Shown: positions 1 through 5,939 of the stretch, one piece after another | Layout: every line of letters starts with the position of its first letter | Position numbering within the stretch: the stretch's first letter is position 1 | Source of the DNA: an uncultured Lachnospiraceae bacterium | Lineage (GTDB): Bacteria; Bacillota; Clostridia; Lachnospirales; Lachnospiraceae | NCBI GenBank assembly: GCA_947174615.1 | Contig: CAMWJQ010000214.1 | Coordinates: forward strand, 1-6,960 | Direction of reading: 5' to 3' | DNA length: 6,960 nt | The notes under the pieces: model-generated | Told to the model about the DNA's origin: nothing | Database searches by the model: none | Seen by the model: only the letters and a program-made list of their open reading frames with translations | Program-made: the position numbers and the translations under genes

Positions 1-1676
1 ACCGCACAGAGCAGCATTTTGCCCAGAAGCCAGAACACTAGATTAAACCTGAGTATAATTAACAACTCCACAAAGGAGATTCCCCCAATGATAAGTACTG
101 CTTTCCATACCAAATCAACATTGCAAATAATGTATCTAATCGCGTCACGGCACCAGCTATACACACGGTAGCAGATGCTGTTCTGCCACAATTTTCCAGC
201 CTTGAACCGTGTACACAAGCTCAGTACATACATGAGTGCAAATACTGCCATCACGACGATAAACATCCCAAACATCCCTATACAGACTTTGGCATACCAT
301 GGCAGTCCTCCCTCATTCACCACATAAACTCCCATTAAAAAAAGCACAATTTCTACAATTAATATAGCGATACTAAACACATCAATCGGAATCCTGTCAA
401 TCATCGTGAGTACAATCCCATCGACTCCCCTACGGTGTCCTGCCCCATAGACAAGAAAAGCAAATGACAGCAACATCGCGAGCAGGCTGATGACAAACCC
501 CTGTAATGGTCCCATCTCTACAATATCATAATAGGCATCCACCAGCCAGCCCTTCTGATTGTATTGGCTTCCCTCAAGCTCCTCTGGGACAGCATCCGGC
601 ACGATGGATACTACCCAATAGCTCTCTGTCAAAGTCTCTTTCTCAACGACAAGTGTAAAATCCTCGTTGAGATAATACCCCGGCTCGCTGACAAATAGAT
701 TTCCAGATAAGCTGTCAGAATCGATCAGTGTAAGCTCATCTCCTTGGATACTCCTAATATTGTCAAGAAGTATCTTTCCCCAATTACTGTAATTGAACTC
801 CGTATCGTTCAACGCTGCCAAATTAACGATGCTTCCTGTATTCATACTGCTGCCAAGGATTTCTTCGACAGGGTCTGTCTTGATACTCTGCGCTGCCGGC
901 TCTGTCATTTGCTCTAATGTATCTGATTCTGCTTTCTGCAATGTCTCTTCTATTTCTACAGATTCTGCAGAAGCAAATTTATCTGCCCGCGCAGTACCAT
1001 CTCCCTGTCTCCTCTCGTTCAGACGATATCCTCTTTTGCCAAAATCATACTGATAATTGTATATCATTTTTCCCTCTGTGCCATCATAACATAATGATAC
1101 ATTCTGCACTGGGTAATAACTGCCCTCTGCGCGGTAATAAAAGATTCCTTTCACTGTATCAAAACAGATTCTGTCTGCATACAAATATTCCCATGTGGAA
1201 TAGTGACTGTCCAACTCCCTGCCATCCAGCACCGCAATATCATTATAATCGCCATAATACCCCATTATCATATTGTGCCGATAACCGTCATAATCTCTAA
1301 AAACCCTGCACAGATACAACTGATCCGGGTCCAAATTCTCAAGCTCACTGTCTGTCAGATTTGTTTCCAGATATGAATTCCGACTATGAAAATTGATGTC
1401 CTTGAGACTGTCTGAGTTGATAATACCACACTTAAAATACTGATTGCGCAGATATTCCCCATAGTTATTTTGGTTAAAATCAAGATGATTGATTACATCT
1501 ATCGAATAATCTGCATTCACACTCTCATAAGCATTTTTTAACATCTCCGAACGTGTCGATCCTTCCATCATCTGTACTATGACACAGACTCCCAGCACCG
1601 CACATCCCATCGCTGAAACGATACACATTACCCACGCAGCAAATTTTGCGAACATGGACTCTCTTAACTTTTTCAC
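1..1676 (-). CDS. Membrane sensor, probable histidine kinase; C-terminal part outside window
   Basis: Reading the minus strand from a GTG at 1674-1676 gives 558 uninterrupted residues to the window edge, so the gene is cut at its 3' end. The start is chosen because AGGTGAT (1683-1689), a seven-base match to the 16S rRNA tail, lies 6 nt before it; a later in-frame ATG (1653-1655) has no such site. The protein has a first membrane span at about residues 10-36, a probably extracytoplasmic region of about 350 residues (37-390), then spans near 391-412, 431-453, 461-487 and 520-545. Residues 235-272 are acidic and low in complexity, probably a linker. No HAMP, H-box or ATPase motif is in view, so the kinase call is inferred from position: it follows an OmpR-type regulator by 63 nt, the usual regulator-sensor operon order. 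Signal and ligand are unknown. A non-kinase membrane protein remains possible. Confidence 0.75.
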   Translation of the reverse strand, partial: MKKLRESMFAKFAAWVMCIVSAMGCAVLGVCVIVQMMEGSTRSEMLKNAYESVNADYSIDVINHLDFNQNNYGEYLRNQYFKCGIINSDSLKDINFHSRNSYLETNLTDSELENLDPDQLYLCRVFRDYDGYRHNMIMGYYGDYNDIAVLDGRELDSHYSTWEYLYADRICFDTVKGIFYYRAEGSYYPVQNVSLCYDGTEGKMIYNYQYDFGKRGYRLNERRQGDGTARADKFASAESVEIEETLQKAESDTLEQMTEPAAQSIKTDPVEEILGSSMNTGSIVNLAALNDTEFNYSNWGKILLDNIRSIQGDELTLIDSDSLSGNLFVSEPGYYLNEDFTLVVEKETLTESYWVVSIVPDAVPEELEGSQYNQKGWLVDAYYDIVEMGPLQGFVISLLAMLLSFAFLVYGAGHRRGVDGIVLTMIDRIPIDVFSIAILIVEIVLFLMGVYVVNEGGLPWYAKVCIGMFGMFIVVMAVFALMYVLSLCTRFKAGKLWQNSICYRVYSWCRDAIRYIICNVDLVWKAVLIIGGISFVELLIILRFNLVFWLLGKMLLCA

Positions 1677-1682
1677 CAAAAC

Positions 1683-1689
1683 ATCACCT
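1683..1689 (-). promoter_or_regulatory. Ribosome binding site deciding the GTG start of the sensor gene
   Basis: The minus strand reads AGGTGAT, complementary to the end of 16S rRNA, 6 nt before the GTG at 1674-1676. It supports GTG over the ATG eight codons... downstream at 1653-1655, which has no purine-rich site at a suitable distance. Confidence 0.65.
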
Positions 1690-1739
1690 TTTTACCCTTC
1701 TTAACAATTCCTTATCTCCACTTCTTTTCGCGACACCAA

Positions 1740-2432
1740 CTATTCCTCCAGCTTATAACCCCGTCCCCAGACAGATTTCAGATATCTTGGCTCTGCTGGG
1801 TTGTATTCCAACTTTTCCCGCAAATGCCTGATATGGACTGCCACTGTATTTTCTGTGCCATAAGGACTGTCATGCCACACAGCAGCATAAATTTGTGACG
1901 GAGAATAAACCTTTCCCGGGTTTTCCATGAGAAGTTTTAGGATATCATATTCTGTCGGCGTCAGTGCAGCCTTCTCACCGTCCAGCGTCACTTCCTTGGT
2001 TCGGTCATCCAGCTCGATCCCACCGATCGAAAGCGTTTCCCCCACATTTGTCATTATGCCGCTGCCTAGCTGCATATACCTTCTGAGCTGGGATTTCACC
2101 CTCGCCTGAAGCTCTACTGGATTAAACGGCTTTGTCACATAGTCATCTGCACCGATATTGAGTCCCAACACTTTATCGGTATCCTCGCTCTTTGCCGTCA
2201 GCATGATCACAGGCACATTACTCTGCTCCCGCAGCTTTACCATCGCTGTGATTCCGTCCATCACGGGCATCATGACATCCATGAGCACCAGATGGATCTC
2301 CTCTCTCGAAAGCACTTCCAAAGCCTCCTTTCCATTGTAGGCTTCGTACACTTGATACCCCTCGGTCGTCAGGTAAATTCGCAAAGCCGACACAATATCC
2401 TTCTCATCATCACACACCAGTACATTGTACAT
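1740..2432 (-). CDS. OmpR/PhoB-family response regulator
   Basis: This 230-aa cytoplasmic protein has the usual length and two-domain layout of the family. The receiver domain (about 1-120) shows the acidic pair D8-D9, phospho-acceptor D52 in LVLMDVMMPVMDG, T79 in VIMLTAKS, and K101 in DYVTKPFNP. The C-terminal winged helix (about 135-230) shows LTPTEYDILKLL, the recognition-helix region NTVAVHIRHLREKL and the wing ending GRGYKLEE. All phosphotransfer residues are present, so it should be active. The ATG at 2430-2432 has GGGGAG (2441-2446) 8 nt upstream. The gene has its own candidate promoter and a direct repeat that may be its own binding site. The sensor gene follows 63 nt downstream and is the likely partner. 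The family is certain from motifs; the regulon is unknown. Adjacent transporter and peptide-module genes are possible targets by position only. Confidence 0.96.
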   Translation of the reverse strand: MYNVLVCDDEKDIVSALRIYLTTEGYQVYEAYNGKEALEVLSREEIHLVLMDVMMPVMDGITAMVKLREQSNVPVIMLTAKSEDTDKVLGLNIGADDYVTKPFNPVELQARVKSQLRRYMQLGSGIMTNVGETLSIGGIELDDRTKEVTLDGEKAALTPTEYDILKLLMENPGKVYSPSQIYAAVWHDSPYGTENTVAVHIRHLREKLEYNPAEPRYLKSVWGRGYKLEE

Positions 2433-2497
2433 TGTTCTCTCTCCCCGGTTCGTTTTTCAATTGAGCAGGAGAATGTTTTGTTCCCTGCATCGTATAA

Positions 2498-2526
2498 AGT
2501 ATAGCTGATATAATGTTAAGTTCCAA
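2498..2526 (-). promoter_or_regulatory. Candidate sigma-70-type promoter of the two-component operon
   Basis: On the minus strand, TTGGAA (2521-2526, 4 of 6 to TTGACA) is followed after exactly 17 nt by TATACT (2498-2503, 5 of 6 to TATAAT). It sits about 65 nt before the regulator's ATG. The region is AT-rich. An overlapping alternative (TTAACA with TATACG) fits somewhat less well. It has not been mapped; the call rests on match and spacing alone. Confidence 0.5.
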
Positions 2527-2538
2527 TTGGGTAAATGT

Positions 2539-2555
2539 TTAAGATTTTATTAAGA
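2539..2555 (-). promoter_or_regulatory. Candidate response-regulator binding site: TCTTAA direct repeat, 11-bp period
   Basis: On the minus strand TCTTAA occurs twice (2550-2555 and 2539-2544) with starts exactly 11 bp apart, that is 6 bp plus a 5-bp spacer. Tandem half-sites about one helical turn apart are typical of OmpR/PhoB-type regulators; in Bacillus PhoP the half-site resembles TTAACA. The pair ends 12 bp before the candidate -35 box, a place where an activator usually binds. A further CTTAA lies about two turns downstream. Autoregulation by the neighbouring regulator is an inference. Confidence 0.4.
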
Positions 2556-2590
2556 CCAATTATTATTTGTATTTCCACGACTTTACAACT

Positions 2591-2641
2591 TTATAGATGA
2601 TACCCTCGTTGCTGAATCAATTGTTTTAGGGCATTCATCAT
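2591..2641 (-). other. Possible 16-aa ORF after the duplication scar
   Basis: An ATG at 2639-2641 opens a 16-codon frame (MMNALKQLIQQRGYHL) ending in TAA at 2591-2593. A GGAG (2653-2656), inherited from the copied start region of the ABC gene, lies 11 nt upstream, rather far for good initiation. It could be chance, a tiny peptide, or the remains of a gene removed by rearrangement. No family is recognised and nothing but the reading frame supports it. Confidence 0.12.
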
Positions 2642-2656
2642 TGTATCATCATCTCC

Positions 2657-2714
2657 TCACTCTTCCACAAACACTTTCATGTCAGTCATTAAGGGATCTA
2701 TTTACTCTGTACAC
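2657..2714 (-). pseudogene. Remnant of a second PqqD-like gene
   Basis: The copy keeps the GGAGGAG ribosome binding site (2722-2728), a GTG start (2712-2714) and the first codons (MYRVNRSL against MYRVNRPL in the intact gene). It then jumps across a 197-nt deletion to the last ten codons (MTDMKVFVEE against MTDMKVLVEE) and the TGA at 2657-2659. Because 197 is not a multiple of three, the frame shifts and a reader starting at the GTG stops at TGA 2682-2684 after ten codons. The core of the fold is absent, so no working product can be made. Confidence 0.88.
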
Positions 2715-2765
2715 GTTTAATCTCCTCCATCATTTTTCTGCAAACCTGAATCTTCTGTCCAGAAG
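2698..2765 (-). pseudogene. Remnant of the 3' end of a second radical SAM gene
   Basis: This segment corresponds to the last 24 or so codons of the radical SAM gene at 5923-5996, including its TAG stop (2698-2700). Two codons are lost through contraction of a TTCAGG repeat, so the copy would read QKIQVCRK instead of QKIQVQACRK. No upstream part of the gene remains. Instead the DNA is joined at CTTCTGG to the coding region of the MFS gene, which reads through it in another frame. Confidence 0.88.
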
Positions 2766-3970
2766 GCTGTTTTATCGGGCAGAAACACTGCGGCAACGCC
2801 TGCGGACAAAAGGCATCCCGCAGCCCCGATGCCAAACACAAGCTGCGGCGAAACTTCCCACACCCAGCCGATCACCACGGGCATGATAATCCCGACAGCG
2901 CTGCTGAAGGATTCGACAATGCCCAGAATAATCGTCCCGTTGTGGTCATCAAAAACATCATAAAAATAGGCAAAGGATACCGACGCAAAGACATCCTTCA
3001 CCATAGAAAGGATAATTCCGATCACAAAAAGAGGCACGTTCTGCGACAGCAAAAAAATCATTGCCGGAAGCGCGTCAAAACCAATATCAAAGACATAGAA
3101 CCACTTTCTGCCCTTCAAGTCTCCCAGATGGCTGACAAAGAGTGCCCCCACTGCATTAAACAGCGTCATGAACGAAAAGATCGACATCACGTTTGGCACA
3201 GATATTCCGATTGTCAGGGCATACAGCGGCAGATATTCCATTGCCACCCCATAGATGTTTGCAAAGAACTTGACGATCATGTAAGACCAGAACTTTTTAT
3301 CGCCTGCAATATTTCGAAAAACGCGCCATGAAACCCGTTCCTCTGTTTCGTCCTCTTCATCGCTGTCCGTATTCTGTCCGTCCTTCCTGCCGCCGCATTC
3401 ACGATAGACGATAAATATCATGATGAGCGGCAATACATACAACAGACCTGCCGCCGCGTACATTCCGCTGACATCGGCAAGCTTGACGAACTGTCCGCCC
3501 AGAAACAATCCCAGCGAGATGCCTCCATACAGGAATAAATCCCTGACTGCAAAGTATTTTCCCCGGTGATCGTCCTCAATCTCGTAGTTGATATCATTTC
3601 CAAGTGAATAGTTAAATCCTGTCCGCGCACAGGCGAGCACGACCAGAATCCCAATCAGCAAATATGTCCGGTTCACGCCGAAAGCCATGCACCCGGTAAC
3701 AATGGCGGCAATCATTGCCACTGCTGCCACCCGATAGGCACTGTACTTGACAGACAGGATACTGACCAGTCCCGGCACGACCACACAGCAGGCATTGATG
3801 AGCGCAAGCAGGTAGCCGTAATAGCGCGCGGGCTGCCCCTTCTCTTCCAACAGCACGGGCAGCATATTCTGCACTGGACCGTCTACCATGAAAAAGAGCA
3901 TATATAACAGATAGATTTTTATGTATTTTTTTCGAAACATTCCTTTGTAGGACTGTAGTATAGATTTCAT
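2717..3970 (-). CDS. Major facilitator superfamily transporter with out-of-frame C-terminal tail
   Basis: This 417-aa membrane protein has the hydrophobic pattern of a twelve-span MFS carrier: two halves split by an acidic cytoplasmic loop (about 191-215, rich in D and E), and the MFS loop motif HLGDLKGRKWF at 281-291 in the second half. The ATG at 3968-3970 is chosen because AGGAG (3981-3985) lies 10 nt upstream; an ATG nine codons earlier (3995-3997) has no such site. Residues 403-417 are encoded by DNA copied from the radical SAM gene but read in another frame, so the native C-terminus has been replaced by a hydrophilic tail. GC content is visibly higher than in the ABC gene (one 60-nt sample 55 against 37 percent), suggesting a separate origin. 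It starts 57 nt after the ABC gene and probably shares its transcript. Substrate unknown; drug or peptide efflux and sugar uptake are all possible. Confidence 0.9.
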   Translation of the reverse strand: MKSILQSYKGMFRKKYIKIYLLYMLFFMVDGPVQNMLPVLLEEKGQPARYYGYLLALINACCVVVPGLVSILSVKYSAYRVAAVAMIAAIVTGCMAFGVNRTYLLIGILVVLACARTGFNYSLGNDINYEIEDDHRGKYFAVRDLFLYGGISLGLFLGGQFVKLADVSGMYAAAGLLYVLPLIMIFIVYRECGGRKDGQNTDSDEEDETEERVSWRVFRNIAGDKKFWSYMIVKFFANIYGVAMEYLPLYALTIGISVPNVMSIFSFMTLFNAVGALFVSHLGDLKGRKWFYVFDIGFDALPAMIFLLSQNVPLFVIGIILSMVKDVFASVSFAYFYDVFDDHNGTIILGIVESFSSAVGIIMPVVIGWVWEVSPQLVFGIGAAGCLLSAGVAAVFLPDKTAFWTEDSGLQKNDGGD

Positions 3971-3979
3971 GTTTCTAAT

Positions 3980-3985
3980 ACTCCT
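3980..3985 (-). promoter_or_regulatory. Ribosome binding site deciding the MFS start
   Basis: AGGAGT on the minus strand lies 9 nt before the ATG at 3968-3970 and inside the longer reading frame, favouring the shorter 417-aa protein over the 426-aa version starting at 3997. Confidence 0.6.
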
Positions 3986-4027
3986 TGCGCGTCTCATGAC
4001 GCAGATCAGTCAATCATTTGAAATATC

Positions 4028-5671
4028 TTACGATATGTGTTCCAAAACAAGCGTCTTATTGCATATTCGCTGCATGGCTTCCTTATGTGAAGTTACAATC
4101 AGTATACTGCCGCTCTCTCCAATATACTTTTTAACGCTCTTTATAACAAGTTCCTCTGTATCAGCATCCAGACCATTTGTAGCCTCGTCCATAATCAAAA
4201 TCTTTGGTCGGCGAATCAATATTCTTGCCAATGCAAGCCGCTGTTTTTGCCCTCCTGACAAATTTTTTCCCGCCTCTGTAATAAAATATCCAAGACCTCT
4301 CTCCTGAGCCAGTTCCTTTAACTGAACACTCTCCAACACCTTCATAATTTCGTCGTCGGAATACTCCTTCCCAAGCGTAATATTCTCACGCAATATTCCT
4401 TCCAGAATAACTGGCTCCTGAAATAATATTTTAATTATTTCAAACAAACTCTCCTCTCGTATCATATCAACCGCTTTGTTGTTGATACAGATTTCACCAT
4501 CCTGTATGGAATAAAAACCACAAATCAGCCTCAAGAGTGTTGTCTTTCCAGCGCCGCTGTCTCCTTTGACAAAAATGCAGTCACCTGCCTGATATGTCTC
4601 ATGAATATCATGTAAAATCGTCTTGTCCGCCCATGCAAACCGATTGATATCAATTGATAAGTCAATTGTTCCTTCTATATTCAATGGCGTTTTTCCTTGA
4701 TTTTCATCGGTAAAAAGATAATCATAAATACGCTCTGCAGAACCAAGCGCCTTCTGTCTGCCTCGATAAAAATCAGCAAGATTGCGCAGTGGTTCTATCA
4801 TTTCCTGTGAATATGTATAAAATAATATAATTGTGCCAACTGTAATTTCCCCACGATAAAGAAATATTCCCCCCATAAGCACCATCAATAACGGAAACAG
4901 CACACAAATAACACTGATCGCCGCCGTAGAACAAGTATCAATATGTATCACTTTTTTCACTGCCTTAAAATAGCGCTCCCATACATGGTTCTCAAATTTC
5001 TGGTTAAAATATGGCTTCTCATTCAACATCTTAATCTCCAGCACTGCTTTCGTATCCTCTGATACATGCTGAGTCAAATCTGCTTCCTCTTGTGAAAATT
5101 CCTGATACCGCTCCCTGGTCGTTTTATTAATCAGATTATTTACAAAAAAATAGGCTGCACAAACAATAATTGCAGCGAATCCCATCACCATATGCTCGTA
5201 AAGCAAAACACCTGCTACTACAATCAACTTAAAAAGATTAAGTATCAGCATCAGAATACTAATCCCCGCATTCTGCGCAATCATCGAGCCATCTTCCATT
5301 ACTGATGATACGATATCGCCTGTTGTCCGTTTATCAAAAAAAGCTGCTTTCCAAGTCAGCAGCCTGCGATACATCATTGTCCGCATCTGATTGATAACCG
5401 TATGCCGAAACACTTGCCACTCATTTGCCTGATAAATTTGCGCTATCAAAAACAATATTCCAATCAACACAATCCAGAGAAAAATCTGCAGTACTTTCTC
5501 GAAGTTTTCTCCTCCTGTCACCAGATCGACAAACCCCTGTATCTGAAAGAGCATGTAAAGATTTAATCCATCTGCCAAAATGCTTGCCAAAAGAAGCCTA
5601 ATCTGCTTCTGACGTAAATTTTCAAACAGCTTTACAAGCTGTTTATATTTAACCCGTGACTGCGTTTTCAT
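4028..5671 (-). CDS. ABC exporter, membrane domain fused to ATPase
   Basis: This is a 547-aa half-transporter in the inner membrane that should work as a dimer and export a substrate with ATP. The N-terminal part (about 20-300) has six probable spans. The ATPase domain shows Walker A GDSGAGKTT (370-378), Q-loop LFQEP (Q418), signature LSGGQ (471-475), Walker B ILIMDEA (491-497) and H-loop histidine 529, so all catalytic elements are present. There is no N-terminal C39 peptidase domain, so it cannot itself clip a leader peptide. GGAG (5681-5684) lies 9 nt before the ATG at 5669-5671 and 3 nt before another ATG at 5675-5677; the former spacing is better, but a 549-aa product is possible. The gene follows the PqqD-like gene by 13 nt, so they are almost certainly co-transcribed. 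Next to a radical SAM enzyme and a PqqD-like protein, export of a modified peptide or its self-immunity is the likely role. Confidence 0.93.
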   Translation of the reverse strand: MKTQSRVKYKQLVKLFENLRQKQIRLLLASILADGLNLYMLFQIQGFVDLVTGGENFEKVLQIFLWIVLIGILFLIAQIYQANEWQVFRHTVINQMRTMMYRRLLTWKAAFFDKRTTGDIVSSVMEDGSMIAQNAGISILMLILNLFKLIVVAGVLLYEHMVMGFAAIIVCAAYFFVNNLINKTTRERYQEFSQEEADLTQHVSEDTKAVLEIKMLNEKPYFNQKFENHVWERYFKAVKKVIHIDTCSTAAISVICVLFPLLMVLMGGIFLYRGEITVGTIILFYTYSQEMIEPLRNLADFYRGRQKALGSAERIYDYLFTDENQGKTPLNIEGTIDLSIDINRFAWADKTILHDIHETYQAGDCIFVKGDSGAGKTTLLRLICGFYSIQDGEICINNKAVDMIREESLFEIIKILFQEPVILEGILRENITLGKEYSDDEIMKVLESVQLKELAQERGLGYFITEAGKNLSGGQKQRLALARILIRRPKILIMDEATNGLDADTEELVIKSVKKYIGESGSILIVTSHKEAMQRICNKTLVLEHIS

Positions 5672-5680
5672 TTTCATCGT

Positions 5681-5684
5681 CTCC
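5681..5684 (-). promoter_or_regulatory. Ribosome binding site of the ABC gene
   Basis: GGAG sits directly after the TGA of the PqqD-like gene, 9 nt from the ATG at 5669-5671 and 3 nt from the ATG at 5675-5677. Its place right at the end of the previous gene suggests translational coupling. A more distant TTG at 5698 inside the previous gene has no supporting site. Confidence 0.55.
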
Positions 5685-5939
5685 TCACTCTTCCACAAGC
5701 ACTTTCATGTCAGTCATCTGTCTCACAAGTACTTTGTAGTCATCTGTATTGCAAATATGTCTTCGTTCCATATATTCCTCAATTGCTGAAAAATCAAAAT
5801 TTCCTTTCGTCTGCATAAAACCAAGCAGCTCTGCCACATAGTCATTTATTTCAAAACGCAACCCTATCCTGGGAACTGACAATAAATACATATTATTGTT
5901 TATTTCAACCATTCTAAGGGGTCTATTTACTCTGTACAC
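5685..5939 (-). CDS. PqqD-like peptide-recognition protein (stand-alone RRE)
   Basis: This 84-aa protein resembles PqqD-family peptide chaperones in size and pattern: a short beta-rich N-terminus (about 1-35, including MYLLSVPRIGLRFEIND), then helices (about 36-84) with an amphipathic segment AIEEYMERR and a final VLVRQMTDMKVL helix. In PQQ, lasso, sactipeptide and related pathways such proteins bind the leader of the precursor peptide and present it to the enzyme; this is known of the family and inferred here. The GTG start (5937-5939) is supported by a strong GGAGGAG (5947-5953) 7 nt upstream and overlaps the end of the radical SAM gene by 17 nt, so the two are probably translationally coupled and made in matched amounts. 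Similarity was judged by eye, not by alignment. Another small helical adaptor is possible, but the position between a SPASM enzyme and an exporter fits well. Confidence 0.75.
   Translation of the reverse strand: MYRVNRPLRMVEINNNMYLLSVPRIGLRFEINDYVAELLGFMQTKGNFDFSAIEEYMERRHICNTDDYKVLVRQMTDMKVLVEE

Larger units (their letters stand above)
2433..2716. other. Intergenic region between MFS gene and regulator
   Basis: This stretch holds, from right to left, the continuation of the duplication scar (down to 2647), an AT-rich segment with no recognisable gene, the candidate 11-bp-period operator, the candidate promoter, and the 5' leader of the regulator gene. I see no hairpin followed by a T-run that would make a convincing intrinsic terminator for the MFS transcript, so read-through into the two-component operon is possible. 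Confidence 0.6.
2647..2765 (-). repeat. Truncated direct duplicate of 5675-5996
   Basis: Two blocks match the right-hand module in the same orientation and order. 2647-2689 matches 5675-5717 (43 nt, 2 substitutions). 2690-2765 matches 5915-5996 (2 substitutions and one 6-nt gap where a TTCAGG tandem pair is reduced to one copy). The 197 nt between the source blocks (5718-5914) are missing. The copied DNA carries the end of the radical SAM gene, the start and end of the PqqD-like gene, and the ABC gene's ribosome binding site. About 96-97 percent of aligned bases agree, so the event is probably fairly recent on an evolutionary scale. Confidence 0.93.

Noticed and set aside
793..1300. Plus-strand ORFs of 86 and 127 aa
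   Set aside because: They lie antisense to the continuous 558-residue sensor frame, lack ribosome binding sites and show no family-like pattern.
1646..2504. Plus-strand ORFs of 60-70 aa across the regulator gene
   Set aside because: They are antisense shadows of a clearly recognised OmpR-type regulator.
2596..2650. Inverted repeat GATGATAC/GTATCATC as a terminator
   Set aside because: The arms are only 8 bp and about 39 nt apart, the inner pairing is broken by an 11-nt bulge, and no T-run follows on the minus strand.
2647..2765. Insertion sequence or mobile element end
   Set aside because: The repeat is explained fully by copied coding DNA; there are no terminal inverted repeats, target duplications or transposase in view.
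2641..3331. Plus-strand ORFs of 81 and 129 aa over the MFS gene
   Set aside because: They are antisense to a membrane protein with a full MFS pattern, and have charged, unpatterned sequence without start signals.
3418..3654. Minus-strand 78-aa ORF
   Set aside because: It lies entirely within the MFS gene in another frame and has no ribosome binding site.
5678..5698. Upstream TTG start for the ABC gene
   Set aside because: It lies inside the PqqD-like gene without a ribosome binding site; ATGs at 5671 and 5677 follow a GGAG.
5685..5939. The 84-aa protein as the RiPP precursor peptide
   Set aside because: Its sequence is evenly folded-looking and PqqD-like, with one cysteine only and no distinct core region at its C-terminus.
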